From contig JBDHVW010000033.1 of the NCBI GenBank assembly GCA_039809865.1, positions 1 through 64,000 of the forward strand: 64,000 bases of DNA, written 5' to 3'. The notes under the pieces are model-generated. The model was not told the origin of the DNA and did not search any database. It saw only the letters and a program-made list of their open reading frames with translations. Of this stretch, positions 49,267 through 57,825 are shown piece by piece (position 1 is the stretch's first letter; each line of letters starts with the position of its first letter). The position numbers were made by a program, and so were the translations under genes. The DNA is from QWHO01 sp039809865. Its GTDB lineage: Bacteria; Vulcanimicrobiota; Xenobia; Xenobiales; QWHO01.

Positions 49267-52200
49267 CCTTTGCGCTTGCCTCCCAGGAAGTCCAGGAGCA
49301 TGTAGACGCACGGGATCACGAACAGGGTCAGCAGGGTCGAGGTGAGCAGCCCGCCGATGACCGCGATGCCCATCGGCGCGCGCGCCTCGCCGCCTTCCGA
49401 GGCGCCCAGAGCTACCGGCAAGATGCCGACCGCCGCCGCGATCGAGGTCATGAGGATGGGTCGCAGGCGCACGGGCCCCGCTTCGAGCACGGCCGCCCGC
49501 AAGTCCTTGCCGACGTCCCGGCGCTGATTGATGCGGTCGATCAGCAGAATCGCGTTGCGGGTCACGATGCCGCTCAACATGATGACGCCGATGAAGCTGT
49601 AGACGTTGAGCGTGGCGCCGGTGACGAACAGGGCGAAGAAGACGCCGATGGTGGCCAGCGGCACCGTGAGCATCACCGTGAACGGGTGCACGAAGCTCTC
49701 GAACTGCATCGCCAACACGCCGTAGACCACCAGGAACGCCATCAGGAAAGCGAAGCCCAGGTAGGTCGCCGCCTCCTTGAAGAGCTTGGACTGGCCGGTG
49801 GCGATCATGCTGTAGAGAGGATGCTCTTGCAGCACGTCGTCGGCGATCTGGAGGAACTTCGCAGTGCCCTCCCCCGCCGGGATGCCGGTCTTCATGTTGG
49901 CGCTGATCGTGACCGAGCGCTGCTGGTTGTAGCGGTTGATCTGGTTGGGGCCGACGCTTTCCTCCACGTTCAGCACCGAGGCCATGTCCACCATGCGGCC
50001 GTCCATGGTCCGCACCGCGATGCGCCCGATGTTGGCGCTGGTGGTGCGAAAGCTGTCGCGCGCCTTGACGCGAATATCGTAGCGGTCGCCGCCCTCCTGG
50101 AACTTGGCGGCGTTGAAGCCGCCCATCATCACCTGCACGGCCAGCGACACGTCGCGCGTGTTCAGCCCCAGGTCGGCGGCCGCCTCGCGATCGATGCTGA
50201 CATTGACCTGAGGACGCGACAACTCGAGGTCGTCGTCGATGTCCACGAAGATGCCCGTGTCGGTCATCTTCTGCTTGATCTCCTCGGTGAATTTCTCCAG
50301 CTCGTCCAGGCGCGGACCCTGCATCACGTAGGCGATCTCGGTGGCGCGGCCCGAGCCGGCGCCGGCCAGCAGCGGATCGTTGGGCACCACGAAGCTCTGC
50401 AGGCCCGGGATCTGGTTGAGCTCCGTGCGCACCAGGTCCATCACCTGCTGCTGGCTCAGGCTGCGCTGGGCGCGCGGAGTCAGCGTGGCGAAGAACAATC
50501 CCGAGTTGGGCTGACCGTCGATCAGGCCGATCGCCATGAACGCGCCTTCGATCTCCTTGTGCGCCAGCACCAGCTTCTCAGCCGCCTTGATGCGGTTGTC
50601 GGTCAGCTCCAGCGAGCTGCCCAGCGGCGTCTTGAAGAACACCAGGAAGTTGCCCGCGTCCGTGGCCGGCATGAACTCGGTGCCCAGGCGGCTGGCCGCC
50701 AACAGGCTCAGCACGAAGATCCCGATGGCGATGCCCACCGTGGCCAGACGCGTGAAGACGTTGTGAATGCTGAGGGCCAGCAGCCTGCGGTAGCCGCGCT
50801 CGAGGAACTCGACCGGCCAGGCCAGCGCGCGTGCCAGCCAGCCCTCGGTGGATTCCTTGCGCATCAGGCGGGCCGCCAGCATGGGCGTGAGCGTGAGCGA
50901 GACCACCAGGCTGAGGAGGATCGTGCAGGCCACGGTGGCGCCGAACGGCATGAAGAACTGGCCGATGACACCGCTGATGAACGTGATCGGCAGGAAGATG
51001 GCGCCGATCGCCAGCGTGGCCGCGATGACCGCGAAAGCGACCTCGCCCGTGCCCTTACGGGCGGCCTCGAAGGTGTCGTCGCCCAGATCCAGGCGGCGGT
51101 GGATGCTCTCGATCACGACGATGGCGTCGTCGATCACCAGGCCGACGGCCAGCGACATGCCCAGCATCGTCATCTGGTTGATCGTGAAGCCGAGCCGCTC
51201 GGCCAGGAAGAAGTAGGTGATGAGCGAGGTGGGAATGGCGAGCACGCTGATCAGGGTGCTGCGCCAGTCGCGCAGGAACAGGCCGATCACCAGGCAGGTG
51301 AAGAGCGCTCCGAAGAGCACGTCGAACTGCACGCCCTCGATCGAGGCCTTGATCGAGGGAGAGGCATCGAAGGCGATGTCGATGTGCACCCAGTCCGGCA
51401 ACTGCTGGCGGATCTCGGGCAGCGCCGCTTTCACGGCCTCGCACACCGCCACCGTGTTGCCGCCGGACTGCTTGATGATGCCCAATCCGATGGAGGTGCT
51501 CTGGTTGTAACGGCAGGTACCGCGCAGGTCTTCCAGGCCGCTCTCGACCTGCGACAGGTCCGTCAGGCGCACCATGGCTCCGCCGTCGCGCTTGACGATC
51601 AGGCTGCCGAGGCCCTCGATGGTCTTGTACTCGCCCTCCATCTTGATGGTCTGCTCGGAGACGGCGGTCTCGGTGCGGCCTCCCGGCAGCTCGACCTGCC
51701 AGCTCTGCAGGGCATTGACCACGTCGGAGGGGCCGAGACGGTAGCTCTTCATGCGGTCGGGATCGACCCAGACGCGGATGGCCTTCTTCTGAAAGCCGCC
51801 CAGCTCTACGGAGCCCACGCCGCCCTGCCCCTGGAGACGCTCCTTGATGACCTTCTCGGAATAGTAGCTCAGGTCGGCGTAAGGACCGTTGCCGCTCACG
51901 GCCAGCCACATCACGGCCTGGGCGTCGGGGTCGATCTTCTGCACGATGGGCGGCTCGATGTCGCGCGGCAGTCGCACGGTGGCGACGCCCACGCGGTCGC
52001 GCACCTCCTGGGCGGCGGCGTCGATGTCGCGGTTCAGGGCGAACTGGATGGTGATGTCCGAGCGGCTCTCGCTCGAGGCCGAGGTGATCACCTCCACGCC
52101 CTGCAGCGTGCCGACCTGCTCCTCGATCACCTGGGTGACGTCCTGGTCCATCACCTCCGGGCTCGCCCCGGGCAAGATCGTGCTGACCGCCACGATGGGC

Positions 52201-52325
52201 GGCTCGATGCGCGGATAGAGGTCGATCCCCATGCGGCTGTACCCCAGCACGCCGAACGCGATCATCGTGCAGATCAGCGTGATGGTGAAGACCGGCCGCC
52301 GGATGCAGAATTCCCAGACGCTCAC
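49263..52325 (-). CDS. RND family efflux transporter, inner-membrane pump
   Basis: GTG at 52325 overlaps the adaptor stop; the product has 1020 residues, as usual for the family. Twelve membrane helices and two large periplasmic loops are recognisable. The proton-relay Asp pair is in LVIDDAIVVIES, and in helix 10 the usual Lys position reads Arg (GIVTRNAILLID). The start VSVWEFCIRRPVF matches HAE-1 type pumps. It works with the adaptor and the TolC-like channel of the same operon to export hydrophobic compounds. Confidence 0.95.
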   Translation of the reverse strand: MSVWEFCIRRPVFTITLICTMIAFGVLGYSRMGIDLYPRIEPPIVAVSTILPGASPEVMDQDVTQVIEEQVGTLQGVEVITSASSESRSDITIQFALNRDIDAAAQEVRDRVGVATVRLPRDIEPPIVQKIDPDAQAVMWLAVSGNGPYADLSYYSEKVIKERLQGQGGVGSVELGGFQKKAIRVWVDPDRMKSYRLGPSDVVNALQSWQVELPGGRTETAVSEQTIKMEGEYKTIEGLGSLIVKRDGGAMVRLTDLSQVESGLEDLRGTCRYNQSTSIGLGIIKQSGGNTVAVCEAVKAALPEIRQQLPDWVHIDIAFDASPSIKASIEGVQFDVLFGALFTCLVIGLFLRDWRSTLISVLAIPTSLITYFFLAERLGFTINQMTMLGMSLAVGLVIDDAIVVIESIHRRLDLGDDTFEAARKGTGEVAFAVIAATLAIGAIFLPITFISGVIGQFFMPFGATVACTILLSLVVSLTLTPMLAARLMRKESTEGWLARALAWPVEFLERGYRRLLALSIHNVFTRLATVGIAIGIFVLSLLAASRLGTEFMPATDAGNFLVFFKTPLGSSLELTDNRIKAAEKLVLAHKEIEGAFMAIGLIDGQPNSGLFFATLTPRAQRSLSQQQVMDLVRTELNQIPGLQSFVVPNDPLLAGAGSGRATEIAYVMQGPRLDELEKFTEEIKQKMTDTGIFVDIDDDLELSRPQVNVSIDREAAADLGLNTRDVSLAVQVMMGGFNAAKFQEGGDRYDIRVKARDSFRTTSANIGRIAVRTMDGRMVDMASVLNVEESVGPNQINRYNQQRSVTISANMKTGIPAGEGTAKFLQIADDVLQEHPLYSMIATGQSKLFKEAATYLGFAFLMAFLVVYGVLAMQFESFVHPFTVMLTVPLATIGVFFALFVTGATLNVYSFIGVIMLSGIVTRNAILLIDRINQRRDVGKDLRAAVLEAGPVRLRPILMTSIAAAVGILPVALGASEGGEARAPMGIAVIGGLLTSTLLTLFVIPCVYMLLDFLGGKRKG

Positions 52326-53623
52326 GGTCCCGCCTCCACCTTGATCTTCTGGCCGTCCGCCAGTCCTTCCGAGCCGGCCGTCACGATCTGCTGGCCGGCC
52401 TCGAGGCCCTGCGTCACCACGGCGTCGGTGGGGCCCTCGTAGGCGACCACGACTTTCTGTTTGCGGGCTTTCTCCCCGTCCACCACCATCACGTAGACCT
52501 CGTCCTTGCGACGCTGCACCGCCAGGCGGGGCACGATGACGCCCACGTGCTCGCGCACCTTCAAGCGCGCCTTCACATAGACGCCCTCGAAGAGACGTTG
52601 CCGATCGCTCACCTCCACGCGCACCTTCACGGCGTGCGTGGCGGGGTCGGAGGCCGGGACCATCTGGCGGATCCGGCCGCTGAACTTGCGCTCGGGGAAG
52701 AGGTCGGTGTTGACCTCGGCGGGGGTGCCCGGCTTGAGGAAGCCGGCGAACGTCTCGGGGGCGCTGGCCAGGAACTCCAGGCGCGAGTTGTCCACGATCG
52801 ACAGCAGCGCTCCGTCGCCCGGGCCCACGATCTGGCCCGGCTCTACCTTGCGCTCGGTCACATAGCCGTCGATGGGCGAGCTCAGCACGCTGTAGTCGCG
52901 GGCCACCACGGCCGTGTTGAGGTTGGCCTGGGCCTGGGTCACGCCGGCCCGCGCGCCGCCTACCTGATCCTGCGACAGCTGGTTGCGCCCGCGGTTGGCC
53001 CGCGCCAGCTGCAGCTGCTGTTTGGCCACCTGCACCGCCGAGCGCGAGGTCTCCACGGTGCGCTCGGCCAGCCTGGCGCGCAGCTCGGCCTGCTCGACCT
53101 GGGTCTTGGGCACGGCGTCCTGGGCGAACAGCGACTTCTCGCGGTCCAGGTTGAGCCGGGCATCGGCCAGGTCGGCCCGAGCCTTGGCCTCGTTGGCCTC
53201 GGCCTGGATGATGGCCTGCTCGGCGTTGCGCACCGCGCTCTCGACGTCGGCCCCGGTCAGCCCCACGCCGGTCTCGGTCTCGCGCACCCGGGCCGAGGCC
53301 ACGGTCACGCCCGCCTGGGCCTGGGTGACCTGGGCGTCCAGGTCGCGCGCATCCAGCGTGATGAGCGGCATGCCGGCCGCCACGTGGTCGCCCTCGCGGG
53401 CCTCGACGCGCTCGACCCGCCCGGTGATCTTGGAGGAGATGCTGGCTTTGTCCAGGCTGCGCAGGTGACCGGTCAGCTCGAGATACTCGGGCATCCGCCC
53501 GGCCTTCACGGTGGTAGAGTTGACCGCCGCGCCCGGCGCCTGGGCCGAGGGCGAGGGAGAGGGCGCGCCGCTCCCTCCTCCGCAACCGGTCAACAGGATA
53601 GCGATCAAGAGCAGCCTTCTCAT
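52322..53623 (-). CDS. RND efflux periplasmic adaptor (membrane fusion lipoprotein)
   Basis: ATG at 53623 overlaps the TolC-like stop (ATGA) and gives 433 residues. The signal peptide ends in a lipobox (MRRLLLIAILLTGC), so the protein is a lipoprotein. Domains in order: a Ser/Pro linker, first half of the lipoyl domain (ISSKITGRVERVEAREGDHV), a long coiled-coil hairpin (residues about 110-240), second lipoyl half (SPIDGYVTERKVEPGQ), beta-barrel and C-terminal domain. It bridges pump and channel. Confidence 0.93.
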   Translation of the reverse strand: MRRLLLIAILLTGCGGGSGAPSPSPSAQAPGAAVNSTTVKAGRMPEYLELTGHLRSLDKASISSKITGRVERVEAREGDHVAAGMPLITLDARDLDAQVTQAQAGVTVASARVRETETGVGLTGADVESAVRNAEQAIIQAEANEAKARADLADARLNLDREKSLFAQDAVPKTQVEQAELRARLAERTVETSRSAVQVAKQQLQLARANRGRNQLSQDQVGGARAGVTQAQANLNTAVVARDYSVLSSPIDGYVTERKVEPGQIVGPGDGALLSIVDNSRLEFLASAPETFAGFLKPGTPAEVNTDLFPERKFSGRIRQMVPASDPATHAVKVRVEVSDRQRLFEGVYVKARLKVREHVGVIVPRLAVQRRKDEVYVMVVDGEKARKQKVVVAYEGPTDAVVTQGLEAGQQIVTAGSEGLADGQKIKVEAGP

Positions 53624-54915
53624 GGCAGCGTCGTCCTTTCGTAAAGCGACTCGGGGATGGGGATCGGGGGCGGCCCCGAGACGGCCCGGTACCAGCGGCA
53701 CTGGGCGGAGAAGAAGTCGAACTCGGCCTGCGCCTCGCCGAAGCGGGCCCGGCTGGTCTCGGCGATGGCGTCCTGCAGCTCCAGGCTGGTGGAGACGCCC
53801 GCCTTATAGCGAACCTGAGCCACCCGCTCGGCCTCCTCGGCCTGTTTGGTGGCCACCTGGGCCACCTGCAGCTGCTCCTGGGCGTTGGTCAGATCGAGGT
53901 ACGCCTGATCGACCTCGAGCAGAACCGTGCGCCTCGTCTCCTCGCGGCTCTGCACGAGCTGCTCCACGATCTCCTGACCCTGGCTGACGCGCGAGGCGGT
54001 CAGACCGCCATCGAAGATCGGCCACGAGAACGTGATCGCCGTGGTGTACTGCTGGCCCGGCACGAAGCCGGTAACATTCTGCTGCTGGGCCTGCGAGCGC
54101 AGGCTGAGGTTGGGATTGTCCTGGGCCGCGGCCAGGTTGACGCGCGCGTTGGCGGCATCCACGGCGAAGTCGAGTGCCTTCAGCTCGGGACGCTCCTTCT
54201 GAGCCTGCTCCCGCCCCTGCTTCAGGTCGGGCTGGAAAGTCCGCTCCACGCTGAGGGGGATGAGGGTCAGCTCGGTCTCGGGCGGCAGCTGCAAGCGGCT
54301 CAACAGGCGCGAACGGGCCAGGTCCCTGCGATTCTGAGCCTGCAGCAGCGCCTGGCGAGCCGAGGAGCGGTCCGCTTCGCCATTGAGCACGTCGAAGCGC
54401 GCCACCTTGCCTGCCGCAAACAGGGTCTGGGCGTCCTTGAGCTGCGTTTCGCGCGCCTTCAGGTTGGCTTCGGCGATCCCCACCGCCTGATCGGTCAAAA
54501 TCGCGCTGCCGAACTCGAGCGCGGTGGTCAGCATCAGCGTCTCGATCTCCCGCCGGTACTGCTCGCGAATCGCCAGCTCGTTCAGCTCGGCGCTCTTGGT
54601 GGCCCATTTCAAGCGCCCGAAGGTGTAGATGGCCTGGTTGAGGACCAGCAAAAGGGTGTAGTTATGCTCGGGCTGGATGGTGAAACCGTCGAACTGCACC
54701 TGGGGCTGGATGTTGGAGTAGCTGCCCGTGAAACCCAGGGTGGGATAGTAGCCGGTGTAGGCCTCGTCGACCTGGTAGAGGGCCTCGCGCACGCGGGCGC
54801 GGTACTCGGCCAGCGTCGGGCTGGTCTCGAGCGCCCGGGTGACGGCCTGCTGCACGTCCAGGGTCTCGGCGTGGACCCCCGCGAAAAGCAAGAGCACCAG
54901 CAGCAAAGTCCTCAC
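53620..54915 (-). CDS. TolC-like outer-membrane factor
   Basis: GTG at 54915 overlaps the regulator stop. The 431-residue protein has a signal peptide (MRTLLLVLLLFAGVHA) and the twofold repeated TolC layout: LDVQQAVTRALETSPTLAEY, long helices with strands such as NYTLLLVLNQAIYTFGRLKW and a second repeat with ITFSWPIFDGG. It forms the outer-membrane channel of the tripartite pump and is the main evidence that the cell has an outer membrane. Confidence 0.93.
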   Translation of the reverse strand: MRTLLLVLLLFAGVHAETLDVQQAVTRALETSPTLAEYRARVREALYQVDEAYTGYYPTLGFTGSYSNIQPQVQFDGFTIQPEHNYTLLLVLNQAIYTFGRLKWATKSAELNELAIREQYRREIETLMLTTALEFGSAILTDQAVGIAEANLKARETQLKDAQTLFAAGKVARFDVLNGEADRSSARQALLQAQNRRDLARSRLLSRLQLPPETELTLIPLSVERTFQPDLKQGREQAQKERPELKALDFAVDAANARVNLAAAQDNPNLSLRSQAQQQNVTGFVPGQQYTTAITFSWPIFDGGLTASRVSQGQEIVEQLVQSREETRRTVLLEVDQAYLDLTNAQEQLQVAQVATKQAEEAERVAQVRYKAGVSTSLELQDAIAETSRARFGEAQAEFDFFSAQCRWYRAVSGPPPIPIPESLYERTTLP

Positions 54916-55478
54916 TTGCGCAGGCCTCCCAGCAGGGCGCCCAGGAACTCGCTGAGCATCGGCTCGGCGGGCCGGTTCTCGAGGCTGGCCAGAAAGAGCA
55001 CGCTCATCAGGCAGTCGGCGATCACCGCCGAATCGTGCGGCTTGAGGTCGGCCTGCTGGAGATAGCCCTGCAGGTGCAGGCAGAACTCGCACTTGGTGTC
55101 ATCCAGGCGGGCGTTCAGCTCGGGATGATTGTTGGTCTCGCGAAACAGGATCCAGTAGATGTCCCGGCGCTCGCACAGGTGAGCGTAGAGCTCGCGACAG
55201 ATGGCCTCGAGGCCCCGCTCGATCGGGTCGCGCGCGTGCCTCTGAACGATTTCTTTGAGCACCGGGGCCAGGCTGTAGTGGTCGGCCACCGCCAGCAACA
55301 GCTCTTCCTTGCTGCGGAAGTAATGGTAGATGAGACCTTGCGAGATGTGGGCGCGCTGGGCCAGCCCGCGCATGCTCGTGCCCGCCCAGCCCTCCTCGGC
55401 GAACATCGCCATGGCAAGCTGGATCAGCTGCACCTTGCGCTCTTCCGCGCGGGTCGCCCTGGTTGACTGAACGTTCAT
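54912..55478 (-). CDS. TetR-family repressor of the efflux operon
   Basis: ATG at 55478 gives 188 residues. The N-terminal helix-turn-helix is typical (MFAEEGWAGTSMRGLAQRA followed by HISQGLIYHYFRSKEELL); the rest is the helical ligand-binding domain. It is the first gene of the operon, and an 18-bp operator covers its own start codon, so autorepression and induction by a pump substrate are likely. All following genes down to the CHAT gene overlap by four bases. Confidence 0.93.
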   Translation of the reverse strand: MNVQSTRATRAEERKVQLIQLAMAMFAEEGWAGTSMRGLAQRAHISQGLIYHYFRSKEELLLAVADHYSLAPVLKEIVQRHARDPIERGLEAICRELYAHLCERRDIYWILFRETNNHPELNARLDDTKCEFCLHLQGYLQQADLKPHDSAVIADCLMSVLFLASLENRPAEPMLSEFLGALLGGLRK

Positions 55479-55481
55479 TCA
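55464..55481. promoter_or_regulatory. TetR-type operator over the tetR start codon
   Basis: The sequence TGACTGAACGTTCATTCA is a palindrome except for one position pair and has the TGAAYGTTCA core seen in AcrR-like operators. It covers the start codon (55476-55478) and lies just downstream of the -10 box. Confidence 0.75.
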
Positions 55482-55485
55482 GCGG

Positions 55486-55515
55486 AATGTAGTGCAACCG
55501 GTCGGGACGGGGCAA
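55486..55515 (-). promoter_or_regulatory. Promoter of the tetR-efflux operon (leaderless)
   Basis: On the minus strand TTGCCC (55515-55510), an 18-base spacer and TACATT (55491-55486) end seven bases before the ATG at 55478. Transcription would begin at about 55479, giving a leaderless mRNA. Confidence 0.6.
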
Positions 55516-55568
55516 TAGTACGTCCGAACCAGGACTGCGATCTTTGGCGCCCGACCGCGTCCCCGTGC

Positions 55569-55574
55569 TATTCT
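55569..55574 (+). promoter_or_regulatory. -10 box (TATTCT) for a leaderless mRNA
   Basis: TATTCT ends six bases before the ATG at 55581. A TTGGCG 19 bases upstream could be a weak -35 box. No ribosome binding site is present. Confidence 0.4.
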
Positions 55575-55580
55575 CAGGGC

Positions 55581-55784
55581 ATGAAAGCCTTAACCGAAAA
55601 GACCGGCTACCACGGACTCGACATGGCGCTTCTCTTGCTGGCGTTCGGCCTGTTTTTGTTGCTGGGAACGGCGACCCCGGGATCGTGGCTCGGCTTCCCC
55701 CTCCTCTTGATGGGGCTGTACGAGCTCGCTCAGGGCCGTCACCACGAGCCCACGGACAGTGACCGTCAATTACTGCGCAAATAG
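55581..55784 (+). CDS. Small membrane protein, 67 residues
   Basis: ATG at 55581. Two short hydrophobic helices (residues about 14-32 and 35-48: ALLLLAFGLFLLLGTATPG and WLGFPLLLMGLYEL) are followed by a polar tail (HHEPTDSDRQLLRK). The last 19 bases overlap the end of the B12-regulator gene on the other strand. Probably an inner-membrane protein; function unknown. Confidence 0.65.
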   Translation: MKALTEKTGYHGLDMALLLLAFGLFLLLGTATPGSWLGFPLLLMGLYELAQGRHHEPTDSDRQLLRK

Positions 55785-56614
55785 TCCTCGAACTCGGTCA
55801 GTGAGCCGAGCGTGACCGCCCCCATCGCCTGGAGCCGGGGTTTGTAGTCTTGCGCCGCCTGACCCCCCACGATCAGCTCGACGGTGCCAGGCAGACGCTC
55901 GCGGAGATCGGCGATCTGCGCCAGGGCCGCTCGGTCCTCGGCGGGATAGACCGCGCTCAGAGCCACCGCTTTGACGTTCAGGTAGCCGGCCATGTGGAGG
56001 ATGTCCCGGGTTGGCAGATCGCAGCCCAGGAAGACGGCCCGCCAGCCGGCCTGGTTGGCCATCACCGCGGCCATCAGCGCGCCCAGATCGTGGCGATGAC
56101 CGGCGGGGGTGGTGACCAGCATGGCCGGAGCGTCCGCCTCGAAGTGGGAGGACTCGTACAGGCGGCTGAGCTCGGAGCGCACCACCACGCTGACCAGGTG
56201 CTCGGTGGCCACCGTGAGGGTGCCACGTTCCCAGAAGCGTCCCACCGCCTCGAGCATGGGGGCGATGACTGCATCCAGCAGGATGCTCGTGGGCAGTCGC
56301 AGGGCCGCCTGTCGCAAGCAGAGCGCCAGGGCCTGAGCGTCGATGGCCTGCACGGCTTCGAGGGCGTCCGCCAGGTAATCGCTGGCATCGCGTCCCTGCA
56401 GCAGCTTGCGCAGGTCGCGCCGGGGCAGACGGGCCACCAGCTCGAGCGGATGTCCGGCGCGCAGCGCCCTGTCCACCAGGCGCAGCTTGTCGAGGTGCGT
56501 CGGAGTGTAGGTGTCCCGCCGCGGGCCCAGGACCCGATAGCCGCGGATCCAGAGGCGCAGCGTCTCCTTGGGGAGGCCCGTCTCGCGGACCAGATCGTCG
56601 AGCGAATAGTTCAT
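55766..56614 (-). CDS. CarH-like MerR regulator with B12-binding domain
   Basis: The 282-residue protein (ATG 56614, GGAGG six bases upstream) has a MerR helix-turn-helix (residues 1-70: SLDDLVRETGLPKETLRLWI), a helical cap (80-155) with W128 and E138-H139 (FWERGTLTVATEH), and a cobalamin-binding Rossmann domain with H175 in RHDLG as the lower ligand. This is the CarH/LitR layout of light-responsive repressors. The CarH His that binds cobalt after light exposure (H132 in T. thermophilus CarH) is Glu129 here, so light signalling may differ. It diverges from an H-NOX-like gene 47 bases away, its likely target or partner. Confidence 0.88.
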   Translation of the reverse strand: MNYSLDDLVRETGLPKETLRLWIRGYRVLGPRRDTYTPTHLDKLRLVDRALRAGHPLELVARLPRRDLRKLLQGRDASDYLADALEAVQAIDAQALALCLRQAALRLPTSILLDAVIAPMLEAVGRFWERGTLTVATEHLVSVVVRSELSRLYESSHFEADAPAMLVTTPAGHRHDLGALMAAVMANQAGWRAVFLGCDLPTRDILHMAGYLNVKAVALSAVYPAEDRAALAQIADLRERLPGTVELIVGGQAAQDYKPRLQAMGAVTLGSLTEFEDYLRSN

Positions 56615-56661
56615 CCGTGCCCTCCAGCAAGAGTACCGTGCACGGGGGAGAAGGCGTAGCC

Positions 56662-57234
56662 GTGCACGGGATCATCTTCTTCGAATTGAAGAACTATGCC
56701 GAGTCGCTCGGACCCGGAGTGTGGTGGTCGCTGGTTCGGGAAGCTCGCCTGGAGGGGCGCCTGTATGTGCCCCTGCGCGTCTATCCCGACTCGGATCTCA
56801 AGGCCCTGGTGGAAGCTGCGGCGCGGCTGCGGCACCAGCACGAGCACAGCATCCTGGAGTCCTTCGGGCACTTTCTGGCCCCCCGTCTGCTGAGCTTCTA
56901 CCAGGTGCTGGCCGACCCGTCCTGGCGGACTCTGGACGTGCTCGAGCAGGCCGAGACCTCGTTCTACGCCAGCATTCGGCGCACGACGCCCGAAGTCTCC
57001 GCCACGACGTTCCGCGCCCGCCGCATCCACGAGGACGAGCTCGAGGTCACCTATGTGTCTCACCGAAAGCTGTGCTCCCTGGCGCGCGGCATGATTTGCG
57101 GCCTGGCCGACCATTTCGGCGAGGAGTTCGTCGTGCGCGAGGTGGAGTGCATGCTGTCGGGAGGCGAGTTCTGCCGGATCATCGTCACGCGCTCCTCGCC
57201 CGCTCGACCAGAGCCAGAGCCGACGGATCGGTAA
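56662..57234 (+). CDS. H-NOX-fold protein without the heme-ligating His
   Basis: GTG at 56662 gives 190 residues starting MHGIIFFELKNY, the usual H-NOX (HNOB) start; an open frame upstream is antisense to the regulator. The fold is recognisable through FGHFLAPRLLSFY, the TTP loop and the YxSxR motif Y131-S133-R135 (TYVSHRKL), which in true H-NOX proteins holds the heme propionates. The proximal His (H102 in the T. tengcongensis protein) aligns with Glu98 (EQAETSFYAS). Heme may bind differently or not at all. Context with a B12 regulator suggests a sensory role. Confidence 0.75.
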   Translation: MHGIIFFELKNYAESLGPGVWWSLVREARLEGRLYVPLRVYPDSDLKALVEAAARLRHQHEHSILESFGHFLAPRLLSFYQVLADPSWRTLDVLEQAETSFYASIRRTTPEVSATTFRARRIHEDELEVTYVSHRKLCSLARGMICGLADHFGEEFVVREVECMLSGGEFCRIIVTRSSPARPEPEPTDR

Positions 57235-57775
57235 ACCACTCCAGCAGGCTCTCCACGCTGCGCTCCACGCCCGCCTTCTCGTCGGCCACGGCGGCCACCA
57301 GCAACACCCCCTCGGGATGTCCGGCAGCCAGCTCGTCGAAGCGCGGAATCTGCTCGAGCCGCTGGCGCTTGAGCTCGGCGGCTGCTTCGGCCAGCTTGGA
57401 GTAGTCCTTGTCCGGGACGGCCCGCTGGAGCTCCTCGACCATCAGCTCGAGGTGGCGCTCCAGAACGTAGCGCGGCATCCCGCGGCCCGCCAACACCCGT
57501 CCCAGCCAAAAAACTTGCTTCATGGCCGATTTCTCGCAGGCGGCCAGGGTGGCCAGCCAGGCCCCATCGGAGTGTGTATACTTCCGCCCCCTGTCCCCGT
57601 AGCGCTGGTCGACGTAAGGAATCTCCTGCAAGCAACGGATGCCGGCCAGGCGGGCCGCCTCGAGCTCGCGAGGGTCGTCGGTGATGGGATAATTCCCCGC
57701 GTCGGGGTTGAGAGAGGATGCGCTGTTCACTTGAAGTGCGTTTTCTGCAACTGGGACGCGGGTCCTATGGGTCAT
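57185..57775 (-). CDS. Hypothetical helical protein
   Basis: The frame gives 196 residues from ATG 57775, or 181 from GTG 57730. The first 60 residues are polar (YPITDDPRELEAARL); the rest is helical with a His/Glu-rich region (PRYVLERHLELMVEELQRA) and a conserved-looking WLATLAACEKSAMKQV stretch. The 3' end overlaps the H-NOX-like gene by 50 bases, which is unusual, so the stop or one of the two genes may be mis-set. No motif identifies it. Confidence 0.6.
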   Translation of the reverse strand: MTHRTRVPVAENALQVNSASSLNPDAGNYPITDDPRELEAARLAGIRCLQEIPYVDQRYGDRGRKYTHSDGAWLATLAACEKSAMKQVFWLGRVLAGRGMPRYVLERHLELMVEELQRAVPDKDYSKLAEAAAELKRQRLEQIPRFDELAAGHPEGVLLVAAVADEKAGVERSVESLLEWFTDPSALALVERARSA

Positions 57776-57825
57776 CTGGACCAGGGCCAGGATCTCCCGG
57801 CGCCCGACCAGAACCGTCTCCCTCA

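Noticed and set aside
47991..52442. Plus-strand open frame of almost 1500 codons across the CHAT and RND genes
   Set aside because: It crosses two gene boundaries of the real operon and its composition (His, Asp, Gln and Arg runs) is typical of antisense GC-rich sequence.
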